36,502 nt of DNA, from assembly GCA_002315435.1 (NCBI GenBank), contig DCFW01000029.1, positions 1 through 36,502 of the forward strand. The letters run 5' to 3'. Source of the DNA: Bacteroidales bacterium UBA1794 (lineage in GTDB: Bacteria; Bacteroidota; Bacteroidia; Bacteroidales; Bacteroidaceae). The notes below the pieces were generated by a model. That model was not told where the DNA came from and did not search any database. It worked only from the letters and a program-made list of their open reading frames with translations. Made by a program: the position numbers and the translations under genes. Positions 23,171 through 31,841 of this stretch are shown here, in pieces (position 1 is the stretch's first letter; every line of letters starts with the position of its first letter).

Positions 23171-26100
23171 TATCTTTATTTTTTAATTTTGGATCCCCTT
23201 TTTGAAAAATAGAAGGAGCCATACCAAACTGTGCTTTAAAGCATTTACTGAAATAAAAAGGATCATCAATGCCAACCTTATACGAAACTTCAGCCACCGT
23301 ACAATTCTCTTTGATCAATAAATCAGCGGCTGTCTTCATACGTATGATTCGAATATACTCATTAGGTGAATAGCCCGTAAGCCCTTTCACTTTCTTATAA
23401 AAGATTGTACGCCCTATACCCATTTTCTGAGCGAAATCATCAACTGTAAAGTCGGTTCTTGAGAGATTCTTCGTAAGTATGACATGCAACTTGTCTACAA
23501 AGTCTTTGTCACGATCCGTAGAGTATATAGCCGGCATCTGTACACCGGGTTCTTGTGAGAACTTCTTCTGCAAGTTATTGCGCAATTCTATTAGTTTGAA
23601 TATCCGCATCAATAATAATTTCGTACTAAATGGTTTTGTAATATAGGCATCTGCTCCCACTTCAAAGCCCTTTAATTTATTTTCAGAAGAATCTAAAGCC
23701 GTTAATAATATAATAGGTATATGACTGGTGTCAAAATCTTCCTTTATACTCTTCACTACTTGAAAGCCATTCATGCCCGGCATCATCACATCACAAACGA
23801 TCAAACTAGGTGAGCTGTTTCGTGCTTTCTCCAATCCGTCCTTACCGTCAACAGCCGTCTCCACGGTAAAGTATGCACCTACTTCATCTTTCAGAAAAGC
23901 CCTTACATCATCATTGTCTTCTATGATCAATACCAAGTTTTCGTTTAATGGTTTATTACCCATCTGTTGAGGCAGATGCACTTGCATTTCCATTTTTTTC
24001 TCCTCATGTTGCTGATTCTCTTTCAATAGAGCATTACCGGCAATCAGGAAATCTTTATCGTCATAAGCCGATTTATCCAAAGGCAATTTCACGGTGAATA
24101 TTGATCCTCCTTCTGGATTCTCATCATATTCTATAGTACCTTTATGCACAAGTACCAGTTCATGAATTAAATGCAGACCTATACCCACACTATCACCACT
24201 GAAGCTACTTTGCATAAACCTGCTGAATAGTTGAGGCTGCTTTTCCTTGGGAATCCCCACTCCCGAGTCAACCACTTGAATGCGTAACAAATTGTTATCA
24301 ATATCCACATTCACTATAAATTTTATCTTCCTGCCCGAAGGGGTATACTTAAATGCATTAGACAAAATGTTGTATGCTATTTTATCTAACTTGCCTTTAT
24401 CAATATACGTTACAAACTTCTTTTCAGAAGGAAGGAATTGAAAGTCCATACTCTTTTGATCTGCCACATCGCCAAAACTAAGGAATATTTCATACAAGAA
24501 AGCAATTACATCCGTCTCTTCTAGAGAAAGGGCTAATTTGTTATCCTGCATCTTTCGGAACTCCAGCAACTGATCTATGAGCCTCATCATTCGGCCAGTG
24601 TTTTTGTCAAGTATTCGTAAAGGATGATTCAGTTCACCCGGTAGAATATTCTGAAACGAATGGATCTTCTCCAAAGCACCTTCTATTAGGGTGAGTGGAG
24701 TGCGGAATTCATGACTAATATTAGTAAAGAACATAAGTTTGTATTCCGTCAAATGATTTTCCACTGCGATCTTATTATGCAATCGGTTGAAATTCAATAT
24801 AATTTTAAAAGCTGCATATACACTGGTACAACCTATAATCAAATAAAGGAGGAATGCCCAGCCTGTAAGGTAAAACGGAGGTTCTATTACTATTTTTAAT
24901 GACGCCACTTGAGTATTCCAACTGCCTCCACCTGTCGTGGAGCGCACTTTAAGAATATATTTGCCTGATGGCAGGTTCTTGTAGGTTGCAACGTTTTCTG
25001 CAGACGGCACACTCCATTGATCATCATAAGGCTCTAGTTTATAAGAATACTTGACGTTCTCTACATCAGCATAATCGAATGAGGTGAAGTCTACAGATAT
25101 AGAGTTTTGATAATGCTTTAAAGTAACTTTTTCACTAAAAGAAAGAGACTGTTTAAGTGGAGAGTCTTCATCACCCGGATTTATTGTAATGCCATTCACT
25201 TGTATATTCGTGAAGACTACCGGTGAATTGAACTTACGAGAAACCACTCGATCAGGATCAAGAAGCAGTACGCCATAATTAGAACCAAACAGAATGTTTC
25301 CATTCTTCAATTTCGTTGCACTGTTTTCACTATAAGCATTACCTAGCGCATAAGCAGAAAAGAGATAAGTTTCAAATTGTTTTGTAGAAGGAATAAACTT
25401 TGAAATACCATATTCGGTTGACATCCACAGATTCCCTTTATTATCCTCCACTATGCTCTGAACCACATCATTGGACAATCCGTTTTTCATGGTATAATGG
25501 TCAAAATGCAAATCTCCATAATGACCTACTACGGGTTTTGTACCACTGAACCCGGCACCTGAATTGCCTATCCATATGCGTCCCTGGTGATCTTGAACTA
25601 TACAACGAATTTCATCGCTCAACATTTTACCATTGGTAAAGCTATACCAGAAGAACTCTGATGGATGATGAAGAAGTCTTTCCGGATTGAAGATATAAAG
25701 ACCTTGACTCGTTCCCATCCATATCATACCATTCGAATCTTGCATCAAAGTGCGGATTTGCATCTCTCCAATCGTTCCTGAAGAGAAAAAGCGATGAAAG
25801 ACATATTTATTTCCTTTCTTTTCTGCAAGAGCCAGTCCGCCTCCAAATGTACCTATCCACATCCGTTCTTTCTTGTCGCGTAAGATGCAAAAGATATTAT
25901 TATTTGGCAAAGATGATGCATCCGATGGATTGTTAACGTACAAAGAACTGCCCACTAACAAGCCATCACCACGGGTTCCTATCCATCTTACTCCCGAAGC
26001 ATCTTCTTTCATCGCATAAATATTGGCACGTTCATTATTCGATAAAGACTTCAAGTGCAAGCCCTGGTCATATATATACAATCCCCCTTGCCGTGAAGCA

Positions 26101-27458
26101 ATCCACACATCACCGTTACTTGCCGAACAAATCATACGAACTGTATTTGAGCGATCAAATGAACTTGGATTTTCAAGGAAGAAATGTGTATTATTCTGAT
26201 TAAGTATTGATATACGTGATATCCCTAAATATTCCTGACCGACCCAGATATCACCGGATTTATCTTCCATAACGCATTGCAAGAAATCAGTTCCCAAGGG
26301 ACTTGTGAAGTCATTTCCAGCTGTGTAATGCTCCATTTGTCTTGAACGGGGATCATATACAAATAGTCCATTACCATAAGTGGATATCCAAATGTATCCA
26401 CGCGAGTCCTGTACAATGTGATATCGTTCAAAGTCAATATATCCAATACGTTGCGAAGGTATTAAATTGAAACTATTCACTTGATTGGTATAACGATTGA
26501 TATACCACAAATTACCCGTATGATTGTATATCCAATAATTTCCTTTATTATCCAGTTCCACTGCACCATTTGCAATACTGTGCCCAAGTAATTTATTATC
26601 CAGAGATAATTGATGAGTGATTAAATCAAACCTATATAAACATTTGGAAGTAAATAGATACCAATTGCTTCCCAAAACAAATTGCCCGGAGACTTTCTCA
26701 CCGGAGGTCAGAGGCAAACGAGACAGTTGCTTCAGTCCGCGGTTAAAGGACAATATCCTTCCATCATCCGTCACAAAACAAGGTTGCTTTGAGGCAGCAG
26801 CCATACTATAGAAACTATAGGTCTTATTGATGATACTGGACTTCCCATTTGTTGCTACACGAGTCAACCCTTTATTCGTTCCAATCCAGATAGTGTGATC
26901 AGTTCCTTCACTTAAGAACGTTGTTTTGTTTGAAGGCAATGCCCTGTTTTTCTGCTTATATTGAATAGCCTCGAAGCCATCCTCTCCATGCACCATTCTG
27001 CATGCGCCATCATTTCCTTTCCAAAGCCACACATCACCGTTACGAGCAAACAAATGCCGTGAATAACGATTCTTATCAAGTCCGTCAATTTTCACAAACT
27101 GTCCAGTCCGCAAATTAAAACAGTTATAGAGATCTGCACTGGTAGATATCCATAAATAACCTTGATGATCTTCATATATCTCATAGATACGTCTATCAGT
27201 CAAAGAAGGAACATTGGCCTGTTTAGGACGGTAGACGGTAAAGGATATTCCATCATAGCGAGCCAACCCATTCAATGTACCCATCCAAATAAAGCCCTTA
27301 CTGTCCTGCATCATATAACGCACAGAAGTATTGGGCAGACCTTCCTTAGATGCGATCTGCGTGGAACGTATCACCAGACTTGCAGCAGCCGGCATGATAA
27401 ATGTAATTGATAACAATAATATTATCAAACGATTTCTGATATGCTTAATGTTTGCCAT
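23163..27458 (-). CDS. Hybrid two-component system regulator (HTCS) of the rhamnogalacturonan locus
   Basis: A one-protein signalling system of 1431 residues. A signal/anchor sequence (about residues 8-30) leads to a periplasmic two-propeller sensor of repeated Reg_prop motifs (SKEGLPNTSVRYMMQDSKGFIWMGT and many similar WIGT/WMGT units) up to about 780. A Y_Y_Y domain and one membrane helix (about 862-884) come next. The histidine kinase follows, with H916 (NISHEFRTPLTL) and ATPase motifs VVDSGVGIP and GIGLHLIHELV. Then come a receiver domain with D1223 (VCDVMMPGMNGF) and a C-terminal AraC DNA-binding domain (FAQKMGIGRTIFYKKV). HTCSs bind oligosaccharides and activate adjacent polysaccharide loci, so the RG genes are the expected targets. 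The start at 27458 is preferred over ATG 27518, which lies before a terminator hairpin. Confidence 0.93.
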   Translation of the reverse strand: MANIKHIRNRLIILLLSITFIMPAAASLVIRSTQIASKEGLPNTSVRYMMQDSKGFIWMGTLNGLARYDGISFTVYRPKQANVPSLTDRRIYEIYEDHQGYLWISTSADLYNCFNLRTGQFVKIDGLDKNRYSRHLFARNGDVWLWKGNDGACRMVHGEDGFEAIQYKQKNRALPSNKTTFLSEGTDHTIWIGTNKGLTRVATNGKSSIINKTYSFYSMAAASKQPCFVTDDGRILSFNRGLKQLSRLPLTSGEKVSGQFVLGSNWYLFTSKCLYRFDLITHQLSLDNKLLGHSIANGAVELDNKGNYWIYNHTGNLWYINRYTNQVNSFNLIPSQRIGYIDFERYHIVQDSRGYIWISTYGNGLFVYDPRSRQMEHYTAGNDFTSPLGTDFLQCVMEDKSGDIWVGQEYLGISRISILNQNNTHFFLENPSSFDRSNTVRMICSASNGDVWIASRQGGLYIYDQGLHLKSLSNNERANIYAMKEDASGVRWIGTRGDGLLVGSSLYVNNPSDASSLPNNNIFCILRDKKERMWIGTFGGGLALAEKKGNKYVFHRFFSSGTIGEMQIRTLMQDSNGMIWMGTSQGLYIFNPERLLHHPSEFFWYSFTNGKMLSDEIRCIVQDHQGRIWIGNSGAGFSGTKPVVGHYGDLHFDHYTMKNGLSNDVVQSIVEDNKGNLWMSTEYGISKFIPSTKQFETYLFSAYALGNAYSENSATKLKNGNILFGSNYGVLLLDPDRVVSRKFNSPVVFTNIQVNGITINPGDEDSPLKQSLSFSEKVTLKHYQNSISVDFTSFDYADVENVKYSYKLEPYDDQWSVPSAENVATYKNLPSGKYILKVRSTTGGGSWNTQVASLKIVIEPPFYLTGWAFLLYLIIGCTSVYAAFKIILNFNRLHNKIAVENHLTEYKLMFFTNISHEFRTPLTLIEGALEKIHSFQNILPGELNHPLRILDKNTGRMMRLIDQLLEFRKMQDNKLALSLEETDVIAFLYEIFLSFGDVADQKSMDFQFLPSEKKFVTYIDKGKLDKIAYNILSNAFKYTPSGRKIKFIVNVDIDNNLLRIQVVDSGVGIPKEKQPQLFSRFMQSSFSGDSVGIGLHLIHELVLVHKGTIEYDENPEGGSIFTVKLPLDKSAYDDKDFLIAGNALLKENQQHEEKKMEMQVHLPQQMGNKPLNENLVLIIEDNDDVRAFLKDEVGAYFTVETAVDGKDGLEKARNSSPSLIVCDVMMPGMNGFQVVKSIKEDFDTSHIPIILLTALDSSENKLKGFEVGADAYITKPFSTKLLLMRIFKLIELRNNLQKKFSQEPGVQMPAIYSTDRDKDFVDKLHVILTKNLSRTDFTVDDFAQKMGIGRTIFYKKVKGLTGYSPNEYIRIIRMKTAADLLIKENCTVAEVSYKVGIDDPFYFSKCFKAQFGMAPSIFQKGDPKLKNKDNG

Positions 27459-27466
27459 AGATGGTA

Positions 27467-27474
27467 CAAAAATA
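27467..27474 (-). promoter_or_regulatory. Possible -7 box of the HTCS gene
   Basis: TATTTTTG on the minus strand fits TAnnTTTG, but it is formed by the T run of the terminator and lies only 9 bp before ATG 27458, so the transcript would be almost leaderless. It may be coincidental. Confidence 0.3.
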
Positions 27475-27516
27475 AAAAAACTACCTGACATATAAGCATT
27501 GTCAGGTAGTTTTTTC
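27474..27516. terminator. Bidirectional terminator ending the rhamnogalacturonan operon
   Basis: A 10-bp perfect stem CTACCTGACA (27481-27490) / TGTCAGGTAG (27500-27509) is flanked by seven A residues on one side and six T residues on the other, so it is symmetric. On the minus strand it follows the rhaM stop by about 20 bp and separates that operon from the HTCS gene. Confidence 0.88.
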
Positions 27517-27531
27517 ATTACACTTTATCGT

Positions 27532-27846
27532 TTAATCCATATGGAAAAGTTCCGGTAGAGGTATTGAGACAGGAGAATTATCAGGATTCACTTCCATAAT
27601 ATCCGCCATATAGTCCCACCACTTCTGTACGATTGGATTATTACCCATGTCTTGACTAGAGGCATCACCCTCTGTTTTCTGGAATGCAAACAAGATATTC
27701 GTATCCTTATCCCAATAAATGGAATAGTCATATACACCACCTTTCTTCAGCAAATCCTTCATCTCAGGCCAGAGTGCAGCATGACGCTTCGCATATTCTT
27801 TCTCAAAGCCGGGTTTCAAAAACATTTTAAAAGCTTCTCTTTTCAT
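27532..27846 (-). CDS. rhaM: L-rhamnose mutarotase
   Basis: A 104-residue ferredoxin-like-fold protein that interconverts alpha and beta anomers of L-rhamnose. MKREAFKMFLKPGFEKEYAKRH (with H22, the catalytic histidine position of the E. coli enzyme), YDYSIYWDKDTNILFAFQK and the tryptophan pair in VQKWWDYMADIM are family hallmarks. It is the last gene of the operon, 21 bp after the GH105-esterase fusion, and ends at a strong terminator. Rhamnose isomerase, kinase and aldolase are not in this window, so catabolism must finish elsewhere. Confidence 0.93.
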   Translation of the reverse strand: MKREAFKMFLKPGFEKEYAKRHAALWPEMKDLLKKGGVYDYSIYWDKDTNILFAFQKTEGDASSQDMGNNPIVQKWWDYMADIMEVNPDNSPVSIPLPELFHMD

Positions 27847-27867
27847 TGTACTAGATTTTTGATTACT

Positions 27868-29979
27868 TTACTTTAGGTATTTGTTCAATGGGCAATCGGT
27901 TAAGTTCCGAACACCTTGAATAATTGCTTCACAATTTATGATCGCACCTCCATATATGGTATGCACACTATCTTTATATAACTTTTTAGCTTCTTGCTCT
28001 CCTAAAGCTTCGAATTTGGTAGCAGCCAAGTCATTTTCATCAATATAATAAACTCCTTCTTCCTGAGCAACAGACTTACTCCAAGCAGCATAAGTATCGG
28101 TGCATCTTCTCATTTTTCCATCTTCACTCCAAGAATTTCCGGGAGTGTATGACATCACGATAACCGTAGCTCCTTTGCTCTTTGCCTGACGAACAAACAA
28201 ACGGATATAATGTCCAAAAGTATAAACAGTTTCAGGTCCGCCATTCTTCTCCATGATTACTGTTTGATTGGTTTCATCAGAGCCGTTCAATGAGGCACGA
28301 GCTCTTCCCGTATTTAACGGTCCACCATCATTGTGCCCAAACTGAATCAACACAAAGTCTCCTTTCTTAATGCCCGGCAGAACTTTGTCCCACAGACCTT
28401 CTGTATAGTAGGTACGACTGCTACGCCCGCCCAATGCATGATTTTCACTTGTGACACGTGTGGAATCAAGGAACTGTTCAAGGAAGTCTCCCCAGCCCCA
28501 CATTCCACCATCTCCTTTTCCACGACCATTCTTCACTGTACTATCACCACAGATAAAGACTACCGGAGCGCTCTCATTTATACGACTTGAACCGGCTGTT
28601 AATTCTTCACCACGTGTAGGATCAGCAATAGCAAAGATCGGACCGCCTGTCGCTACGGATCCTTTATAGAATTGCACAGCTCCATCATTCATACGTGGAT
28701 GTTGTTTCTCTAACAATGTATATACTTCGGCACTTGCCATAATCACAGGACCATACCCATGCGCTGCTTTAGCATTTACAGGACGGTGCATGTAATAAGA
28801 TGCATCGAAGCCCATACCCGTGCCGACACACGTACCTTCGACTTGTCCCTCTTCATTTACTTTTGAGGCAATGGCATGCCATCCACTAAGAACAGAAGGA
28901 CCATATGCCGAAGCATCAAGCCATCCACTATTAATACCATGAGCTATTGCATAAGTGAATATAGCTGTCGCAGATGTTTCCTGATAGCTATTTGGTCTAT
29001 CCAATAGTTGATGCCAAAATCCATCTTCATCCTGTAGTTCTATTAAAGACGATACCATTTGCTTGTAAATACTCATTATTTTATCTCTACCGGCATATGA
29101 ATTAGGTAACTGATCCAATGCCTCACACAATGAAAGGATAGCCCATCCATTGGAGCGAGCCCAATAGAACGAAGGATGGTCTGTCATATCTTCTACCCAA
29201 GCGTGGCGCCATAATCCTTTCTGGGGATTAAACAATCGATCCGAGAAGTTATCTATCTGTCGCACAGCATCTGAATAAAAACGAGTGGCATCGTCACGTG
29301 TTTCATCCTTTAGATGAGCATAATTCAAAATAGCAGGTACGCTCATAAACAAGTCATCCATCCAAACAGAATTGCGTTGCGGACGTTGACGGCAAAAGGT
29401 TCCATCATTAAGCCTATCCTGATGATATTCTATATAATTGAAATAATTGTCAATCATAGGCATGTACTTGTTGTTGCCATGATCCATGACACGCCATTTC
29501 ATCATAGCCGTACTCATAGCTCCGGCATCATCCAATGCACGAGGATTAACCACGGCACGCATTTCGGCATCAACACTACCTGTATTATACATTTGCGCCC
29601 GGCATGAATCATATTTGTTTGCCAACATCATGAACCTTTGTTCAACATAGTCTGCATAAGATTTATCTCCTGTTGCTTTGTACGCTTTCAATAATGCTTG
29701 ATAAGTAACGCCCCATTCATAACTAGTCAAACTGAATGTATTTTTACCTTCTCCTGAAATATATTTATAGACTTTATCTATTACTGTTTTTACATCTTTC
29801 TGATCAACTGCTCCATACTTGACATTATAAACCGGCTGTGCAAGATGCAGTTCCGTACTCTTTATTTCTTTTGCCGGTTTCTTTTTATTACTAGCCGAAA
29901 TAGATAACGTTGCAAATAAACACAACGCAATAATAACATACTTATTCATTGTTACAATATTTTTCTTTATTCTATTCAT
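27868..29979 (-). CDS. GH105 unsaturated rhamnogalacturonyl hydrolase fused to an SGNH acetylesterase
   Basis: A 703-residue exported two-domain enzyme. After a signal peptide (around MNKYVIIALCLFATLSISAS) comes a GH105 (alpha/alpha)6-barrel domain (about residues 55-430; WMDDLFMSVPAILNYA, YWARSNGWAILSL, QDEDGFWHQLLD, ETSATAIFTYAIAHG). It should release unsaturated galacturonate from lyase products. From about 470 there is an SGNH esterase with nucleophile S480 (CGDSTVK), LGGRSSRT, FGHND and DSVHTIYGG, resembling CE12 rhamnogalacturonan acetylesterase. The start at 29979 overlaps the PL11 stop by ATGA, as at the two junctions upstream. A second ATG at 29949 is an alternative that gives a tidier signal peptide. 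Confidence 0.92.
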   Translation of the reverse strand: MNRIKKNIVTMNKYVIIALCLFATLSISASNKKKPAKEIKSTELHLAQPVYNVKYGAVDQKDVKTVIDKVYKYISGEGKNTFSLTSYEWGVTYQALLKAYKATGDKSYADYVEQRFMMLANKYDSCRAQMYNTGSVDAEMRAVVNPRALDDAGAMSTAMMKWRVMDHGNNKYMPMIDNYFNYIEYHQDRLNDGTFCRQRPQRNSVWMDDLFMSVPAILNYAHLKDETRDDATRFYSDAVRQIDNFSDRLFNPQKGLWRHAWVEDMTDHPSFYWARSNGWAILSLCEALDQLPNSYAGRDKIMSIYKQMVSSLIELQDEDGFWHQLLDRPNSYQETSATAIFTYAIAHGINSGWLDASAYGPSVLSGWHAIASKVNEEGQVEGTCVGTGMGFDASYYMHRPVNAKAAHGYGPVIMASAEVYTLLEKQHPRMNDGAVQFYKGSVATGGPIFAIADPTRGEELTAGSSRINESAPVVFICGDSTVKNGRGKGDGGMWGWGDFLEQFLDSTRVTSENHALGGRSSRTYYTEGLWDKVLPGIKKGDFVLIQFGHNDGGPLNTGRARASLNGSDETNQTVIMEKNGGPETVYTFGHYIRLFVRQAKSKGATVIVMSYTPGNSWSEDGKMRRCTDTYAAWSKSVAQEEGVYYIDENDLAATKFEALGEQEAKKLYKDSVHTIYGGAIINCEAIIQGVRNLTDCPLNKYLK

Positions 29980-31841
29980 TTCTTCATTCCAAAGTCATAA
30001 CCTCTGAATATGCCACCAATCTTCTCCAACTCCGGCCCGAAATAGAACCCTGGCTGAGTAGGCTGGTTGTAAGCTACATTTTCATCAGCTATACTGATTC
30101 GATATACAGGATCTTCCAAAAATGTATGAAAACGGTATGTTGTGGGAATCGTTGAAACATAAAGATGAAGCTCATTGCCTTCCGGGTTGCGTAATAATAC
30201 TTCTTCGCGCCAATCTCCCACAATATCTCCTTGTAAACATGGAACCCTCTTTGTACCATTGTTAGACAGATCCGGAGCAAAACTCTTTAAGAGGCTACAG
30301 AACCCTCCGTCCCAATTCCACTTACTGACAATGTTACCATCAAGGAGTTCTCGTAAAAGATCTCCATCCCACCATACGGCCATATTACAAGACAAACGAA
30401 AAGGGTGCTCATTTATTACATTACCATGAATGTCCCGAATTCCTCCTGAAGCAGCCGACCACATCTCCACTCCTGGATAACGAGGATCTATATCTGCTGC
30501 CATTCCACGCCCCACATCAACAGTTGCAGGTATCTGAAAGAGGATATTGCCAGTACCGGCATCACGGAAAGAAGAACCTGAATGTTTATTTTCATGTACA
30601 TCCCAGACTTGCAAACGATCACTATAGGGATCAAACTGCGTCATATGTATAGCATCTCCATGTCCAAATCCGGTAGAATACAATCCTTTCCCATCATGGT
30701 CCACAACCATTGCACCATACACAATCTCATCACATCCGTCACCATCCACATCGCCCACTCTTAAGTTATGATTGCCTTGTCCTGAATAAGCTTCGTTACC
30801 TGATTTATATGAATCAAACACCCAACGTTGCTTTAATTTCTTTCCATCCCAATCCCAAGCAGCTAAAACTGTACGGGTATAATATCCACGGCACATCACG
30901 ACACTCGGATGAATGCCATCCAAATAAGCGATGCAGGCCAGATAGCGTTCTGAACGGTTGCCATGATCATCTCCCCAGGAACGAAGCGGACCTCTGTCCG
31001 GCACATAATTGCAAGTATACAACGCCTTACCGGTAAGTCCACTGAACACGGTTAAGTATTCAGGACCTGAAAGAATGCGTCCGGTTGGAGTTCGATAATC
31101 GGCTTTAGCATCACCTATGACTTTCCCTGTTCCATCAATCGTACCATCCGAAGTTTTCATTACCACTTCTGCTTTTCCATCACCGTCTAAGTCATACACC
31201 ATCATTTGTGTATAATGAGCTCCGGCACGAATGTTCTTTCCTAAATCAATGCGCCATAATTGCTTACCACTCAAAGTAAAACAATCAACATACACATCTC
31301 CTGTATAACCATTATGTGCATTATCTTGCGAATTGCTTGGATCCCATTTTAAGATAATCTCATATTCACCATCTCCATTGACATCACCGATACTGGCATC
31401 ATTAGGCGAATATGAATACCGCCCACCATCCGGAGTCACTCCATCAGCAGGTTTATTCAACTTTATGTTCAAATAACCGATTGGGGCATTCGTGGGCATA
31501 GCATACACACCAACACCTTCACGTTGCTCAATCCCTTTAACTACAGGACATACTTTGTAGACCGCCCCGCTTATATCACCACTCGCATCGTAAAATGTGG
31601 TAGACACTGCTATCGGTTCATTATTAATGCGCTGTCCATTGCGATATACATTAAAGGTCGTCTCCATCGGATCCGACGAAAGATACCTCCATGATACCAT
31701 GACCGTATCTTTGCTCACACGAATAGCAACTACTCCCCTACCCAGTTTCTCCATTTGCATATCATGAAGATTATATTTGGGTTGAGCCATGCCACCTAAT
31801 CCCATTAGGCAAACAAATACAAACAGAATGATCTTTTTCAT
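29976..31841 (-). CDS. Rhamnogalacturonan lyase, family PL11
   Basis: An endolytic lyase that cleaves the rhamnose-galacturonate backbone of RG-I by beta-elimination. The 621-residue protein has a signal peptide (MKKIILFVFVCLMGLGGMAQ), then a fibronectin-like start (VVAIRVSKDTVMVSWRYLSSDPMETTFNVYR). An eight-bladed propeller with calcium-binding motifs follows (GDVNGDGEYE, YDLDGDGKAE, GDVDGDGCDE). GDDHGNRSERYLACIAYLDG, GQGNHNLRVGD and GDIVGDWREEVLLRN are PL11 signatures shared with YesW/YesX. It overlaps the GH95 stop by ATGA and the fusion start by ATGA, so translation is probably coupled on both sides. The product is expected in the periplasm or at the cell surface; no lipobox is seen. Confidence 0.95.
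   Translation of the reverse strand: MKKIILFVFVCLMGLGGMAQPKYNLHDMQMEKLGRGVVAIRVSKDTVMVSWRYLSSDPMETTFNVYRNGQRINNEPIAVSTTFYDASGDISGAVYKVCPVVKGIEQREGVGVYAMPTNAPIGYLNIKLNKPADGVTPDGGRYSYSPNDASIGDVNGDGEYEIILKWDPSNSQDNAHNGYTGDVYVDCFTLSGKQLWRIDLGKNIRAGAHYTQMMVYDLDGDGKAEVVMKTSDGTIDGTGKVIGDAKADYRTPTGRILSGPEYLTVFSGLTGKALYTCNYVPDRGPLRSWGDDHGNRSERYLACIAYLDGIHPSVVMCRGYYTRTVLAAWDWDGKKLKQRWVFDSYKSGNEAYSGQGNHNLRVGDVDGDGCDEIVYGAMVVDHDGKGLYSTGFGHGDAIHMTQFDPYSDRLQVWDVHENKHSGSSFRDAGTGNILFQIPATVDVGRGMAADIDPRYPGVEMWSAASGGIRDIHGNVINEHPFRLSCNMAVWWDGDLLRELLDGNIVSKWNWDGGFCSLLKSFAPDLSNNGTKRVPCLQGDIVGDWREEVLLRNPEGNELHLYVSTIPTTYRFHTFLEDPVYRISIADENVAYNQPTQPGFYFGPELEKIGGIFRGYDFGMKK

Noticed and set aside
27459..27518. Extended HTCS start (MKKLPDNAYMSG...)
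   Set aside because: These codons run through the terminator hairpin of the upstream operon. The signal sequence begins naturally at ATG 27458.
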